From: Methanobacteriota archaeon
Lineage (GTDB): Archaea; Methanobacteriota; Methanobacteria; Methanobacteriales; Methanobacteriaceae
Assembly: GCA_023436175.1 (NCBI GenBank)
Contig: JAEZKE010000117.1
Span: forward strand, 1-9,620
Direction of reading: 5' to 3'
DNA length: 9,620 nucleotides
The notes under the pieces were generated by a model that saw only the letters and a list, made by a program, of their open reading frames with translations, searched no databases and was not told where the DNA came from. This document shows, in pieces, positions 7,221 through 9,620 of this stretch. The stretch's first letter is position 1, and each line of letters begins with the position of its first letter. The position numbers and the translations under genes are program-made.

Positions 7221-7300
7221 ACATAATATTTATACGTAATAACAACAATATCACATTCTATCTAATAATCAGTTATATATTGGTGACTATATTCACTAAT
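7221..7300 (+). promoter_or_regulatory. P4 promoter block with dyad
   Basis: Contains ACATAATATTTATA (7221-7234), CAGTTATATA (7270-7279) and the dyad GTGACTATATTCAC (7283-7296; 12 of 14 positions symmetric). All three sit at exactly the same relative spacing as in the P3 promoter (0, +49, +62). Confidence 0.65.
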
Positions 7301-7346
7301 TTAATGCGCTGCAGATAATGATTATAATAGGGTAAAGGGGAAATAA

Positions 7347-7946
7347 ATGAACCAGAAAATGTATGGAATAACTTTTTTAATGGTTTCAGTACTGTCTATC
7401 GCAGTTTTTGCAGCAGGATGCAATGCGGCAGCAGCATCAGGATCAAGTTCAGCAGGACAGACTGTCACAGTAATTGTTCAAAGCAGTAATCAAAATGGTA
7501 CTTCAAACGGTACTCAAAATTACACCCACAACAACACTCAAAAAGATATTGCATTAAGGGTTACTCCAACAACTATTATAATGACCACAGACGGCCATAC
7601 TAACCCTTTAGGTGGTGCTACAGCTTACAGCGGTAACGGTCCTGGCACTGATAATATTATCGTGAAAAATGCTGGAAATGTGACCATAAATGTACTTGTA
7701 AGATCTGAAAGTACACAGTTCTCAGACGGGAACTCTAATGTATTTACTCCGACAACTTTTAGAATTAACTCTCAGGGTGGTTCTTCAGTAAATATCTTAA
7801 CTACAAATACAGGTATCGCTGCAAACATGCCAAGAAGTGGCCCAGATAGCCATTTTAGCACATATTTAACATTAGGTGTACCATTCTATGTACATGCGGG
7901 AAATTATCAAAATCCAGTAACGTATACAGCTATAGAAAGTAATTAA
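7347..7946 (+). CDS. Secreted beta-sandwich protein P4, possible lipoprotein, Y-T-A end
   Basis: Function not recognised; 199 residues, paralog of P3. The N-terminus (MNQK, hydrophobic core to about 22) runs into FAAGC, placing Cys25 where a lipobox Cys would be; position -3 is Ala instead of the preferred Leu, so lipidation is possible but unproven. Ordinary cleavage after VFA (22) is the alternative. Compared with P3 there is an insertion after TVTVIVQ containing four consecutive N-x-T-x tetrapeptides (residues 50-65), each a glycosylation sequon. The domain (about 66-199) has IALRVTPTTI, T-N-P, AYSG and GNVTINV as in P3, and ends G185-N-Y187-x(5)-Y193-T-A195, followed by IESN. Start ATG is supported by GGGG at 7337-7340, six bases upstream. 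It has its own promoter with a dyad and a T-run after the stop. Confidence 0.77.
   Translation: MNQKMYGITFLMVSVLSIAVFAAGCNAAAASGSSSAGQTVTVIVQSSNQNGTSNGTQNYTHNNTQKDIALRVTPTTIIMTTDGHTNPLGGATAYSGNGPGTDNIIVKNAGNVTINVLVRSESTQFSDGNSNVFTPTTFRINSQGGSSVNILTTNTGIAANMPRSGPDSHFSTYLTLGVPFYVHAGNYQNPVTYTAIESN
7494..7541 (+). repeat. Four phased N-x-T-x glycosylation tetrapeptides
   Basis: Codons 50-65 of P4 read NGTS-NGTQ-NYTH-NNTQ. Each four-residue unit (12 bases) is one N-glycosylation sequon, so Asn falls at 50, 54, 58 and 62. P3 lacks this stretch. Confidence 0.8.
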
Positions 7947-7952
7947 GCTACA

Positions 7953-7965
7953 ATTTTTATTTTTA
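7953..7965 (+). terminator. T-rich terminator after P4
   Basis: TTTTTATTTTTAA begins shortly after the stop codon, separating P4 from the PAP2 gene. Confidence 0.4.
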
Positions 7966-8131
7966 AGTATTTTTCAGTCATCAAAGCTATCATTATTTTG
8001 TGATTATGAGAACATATTTGCGATATTTTTATTTGAGATGAGAACTTGAAAATCTTTAATTACTTGAAAGTCAAATAATATGTATTTCATGTAAAATTCC
8101 TTATTCTACTAATTTACACTAGATGATATAC

Positions 8132-8731
8132 ATGCTGAACGGGCTAATTGAAACATTAAACCAGTTGAACATTTTAGTTTTTTATCTAATTAATATCAAC
8201 ATGCAAAACCCTATCTTTGACAGTATAATGCCGTTTATAACAAGTATAGGATATTTCAGTATTTGGATACTTATATGTGTTTTATTATACGTATTTGGCG
8301 GGAAAAAAGGGAGAAATGTAGCTTTAGTTTGTATTGTTGCACTCACATTTGGCTATTTTTTAACTGATATTTTAAAATACCTGGTTGTAAGTCCACGACC
8401 TTATGCTATGCTTGAAGGAGTGCGAGTTTTAGCATATATTGACGGTTCTTCCTGGCCTTCGGGACATACAGTTGCCTCATTTACAGGGGCAATTATAATT
8501 GGTAGGAGTTACAGCTTTAACTTTAAAGGTAAACGCTGTAAGTTGATCTATCCTTTATTGATATTTGCCTTTTTAGTTGGGTTTTCAAGAATTTACAATG
8601 GAGTTCATTATCCATTTGATGTAATTTCCGGTGCTTTAATTGGTATATTTTGTGCTTTATTAATTCTAAGGATTGAAAAGGATATAATAAAGTTTAATGA
8701 AAAGTTATCGCAAATTAGAGTAAAACATTAA
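8132..8731 (+). CDS. PAP2-family membrane phosphatase
   Basis: Integral membrane phosphatase of the PAP2/type-2 phosphatidic acid phosphatase family, which includes undecaprenyl- and dolichyl-diphosphate phosphatases. The protein has 199 residues, a usual length for small members, and about five or six membrane helices. All three catalytic motifs are present: K-x6-RP (KYLVVSPRP, K82 to P90), PSGH (109-112), and SR-x5-H-x3-D (R153, H159, D163). In archaea such enzymes can recycle the polyprenyl carrier used for cell-wall or N-glycan assembly; the substrate here is inferred. It follows the sequon-rich secreted proteins, which makes carrier recycling attractive but unproven. AGATGAT at 8121-8127 serves as a ribosome site for the ATG at 8132; the in-frame ATG at 8123 lacks one and adds three residues. 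The coiled-coil gene follows after 38 bases. Confidence 0.9.
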   Translation: MLNGLIETLNQLNILVFYLININMQNPIFDSIMPFITSIGYFSIWILICVLLYVFGGKKGRNVALVCIVALTFGYFLTDILKYLVVSPRPYAMLEGVRVLAYIDGSSWPSGHTVASFTGAIIIGRSYSFNFKGKRCKLIYPLLIFAFLVGFSRIYNGVHYPFDVISGALIGIFCALLILRIEKDIIKFNEKLSQIRVKH

Positions 8732-8769
8732 ACTTAAAAATAAGTACAACATAAATTATACATGATAAA

Positions 8770-9285
8770 ATGGCATTACTGAAAGATAACGAAAGGGAAC
8801 AGTTGAGACAACTGGTTAAGGCTTGCCTGCTAGAAATTAGCAAATTGAAGATTGAACTTAAAAAGTGTCAAACGGAATCTAAGAATTCAAGTAAATTAGA
8901 TATAGAGCTAGTTAATAAAAAAAATCAAGAAATAAAGGAACTTGAGCGGGCACTGGAAGAAAAAGATGAAAAAATAGCAGAGGTTATGGGTATTTTAAAT
9001 GAAAAAAATACTGAAATAGCGGAACTTGGAAAAATAAAACGACACTTTGAAGCACTCACGGCTAGACCAAAAAAGGACTTAACCTCTTTTCAATCACAGG
9101 TTTATCAATTGTTGAGCATAGACAAAGGCACCACCCAAGAACTTTATGCACAAATACTTGATATTGGATTTAAAGAGTTATCTTTTGATAATTTTAACAG
9201 TATTTTGAGAAATTTAGAACGGAAAGGTTATTTTAAATCATTTAAAGAAAATGAGACCATTATCTGGCAGAAAATAGAGAAATAA
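8770..9285 (+). CDS. Small coiled-coil protein with possible winged-helix C-terminus
   Basis: Not recognised as a named family; 171 residues, highly charged, without signal peptide or membrane segment, so cytoplasmic. Residues about 5-95 are a predicted long coiled coil, rich in Lys and Glu with regular Leu/Ile spacing; it includes NKKNQEIKELERALEEKDEK and a near-repeated unit EKDEKIAEV / EKNTEIAEL. After a short linker (TARPKKDL), residues about 103-171 have the helix pattern of a small winged-helix domain: SQVYQLLSI, TTQELYAQILDIG, FNSILRNLERKGYF, then a short strand pair ending IIWQKIEK. It may be a DNA-binding or partner-binding homodimer. No ribosome site is visible before the ATG, so translation may be leaderless or coupled to the PAP2 gene 38 bases upstream. 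Confidence 0.65.
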   Translation: MALLKDNEREQLRQLVKACLLEISKLKIELKKCQTESKNSSKLDIELVNKKNQEIKELERALEEKDEKIAEVMGILNEKNTEIAELGKIKRHFEALTARPKKDLTSFQSQVYQLLSIDKGTTQELYAQILDIGFKELSFDNFNSILRNLERKGYFKSFKENETIIWQKIEK

Positions 9286-9307
9286 AACTTTCTTATAAAA
9301 TTATAGA

Positions 9308-9315
9308 TTTTTTTT
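9308..9315 (+). terminator. T-run terminator after the coiled-coil gene
   Basis: Eight consecutive T bases 22 bases after the stop codon. Confidence 0.45.
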
Positions 9316-9620
9316 AATTAAAATTTAGAGTTAACTGTTTTAAGTCAGTTTCAGATGAATGCATTATTGAGATTTGTCTTTAAGTTGTAGTGGATTTAAC
9401 TTAATTTTTAAGCACTAATACGAAAATATTAAAATCAATTTTTAGACATTTAAATGGACTTATTTTATTATATATCATTTATCTTTAGAAATTAGAATTT
9501 TAAATAAGGGGCTGAAATTAGTTAATATCATAACACTATGAATATGGAATTTAAAATCATAATTTAGATAGGTAAGTATATTAATTATCTGAATTTTTTA
9601 TAAAAAAGTTTTAATAGAAT
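9316..9620. other. AT-rich tail, no gene seen
   Basis: No convincing reading frame, RNA gene or repeat array on either strand. A TTTTTTATAAAAAA palindrome lies at 9594-9607 near the window edge. Confidence 0.5.

Noticed and set aside
5271..8014. Shared 12-mer ATTATGAGAACA at 5271-5282 and 8003-8014
   Set aside because: Flanking sequence does not align well and the second copy has no clear TATA box or dyad; chance in AT-rich DNA cannot be excluded.
9594..9607. TTTTTTATAAAAAA palindrome
   Set aside because: Low-complexity A/T sequence at the window edge; expected by chance at this composition and not tied to a gene seen here.
3196..9620. CRISPR array, tRNA or insertion sequence in the spacers
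   Set aside because: No regular repeat-spacer series, no cloverleaf-like GC-rich segment and no transposase or terminal inverted repeats were seen in any of the AT-rich gaps.

Overview
The window reads as a chromosomal stretch of a pseudomurein-walled methanogenic archaeon, most likely Methanobacterium or a close relative. This rests on protein flavour (archaeal-type Asd, DapB), AT-rich spacers, TATA-type promoters (TTTATATA), T-run terminators without strong stems, and Shine-Dalgarno sequences matching AGGAGGTGAT. The genus is an inference, not a database result. All supported genes lie on the + strand.

Region 1 (1-3195) is metabolic. dapB and asd, two enzymes of the aspartate/diaminopimelate/lysine pathway, are separated by a gene for a single-HKD phospholipase-D-fold protein fused to OB-fold domains, a probable nucleic-acid enzyme.

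Region 2 (3196-7946) holds five secreted proteins in separate transcription units with long AT-rich spacers. Four are small signal-peptide proteins (called here P1 at 3549, P2 at 4470, P3 at 5389, P4 at 7347) that look like single beta-sandwich domains. P1/P2 and P3/P4 form two paralogous pairs. P2, P3 and P4 end in the same signature, G-x-Y-x(5)-Y-T-A. P5 (6012) is a larger two-domain protein with a C-terminal membrane anchor. The layout resembles the WxL surface system of Gram-positive bacteria (small WxL proteins plus a membrane-anchored DUF916/DUF3324 partner), here in an organism whose wall would be pseudomurein. The proteins carry many N-glycosylation sequons; P4 has four perfectly phased N-x-T-x tetrapeptides.

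The strongest signal is regulatory. P2, P3 and P4 have 14-16 bp dyads of the form GTGA-N6-TCAC between a TATA-like box and the start codon. P2 has two of these plus a third perfect palindrome of different sequence. The P3 and P4 promoter blocks align without gaps over 80 bases (62 identical by hand count). This suggests a small regulon of surface proteins under one unknown regulator.

Region 3 (7947-9620) holds a PAP2-family membrane phosphatase that could recycle a polyprenyl lipid carrier, a small coiled-coil protein with a possible winged-helix end, and a 335-base AT-rich tail with no gene seen.
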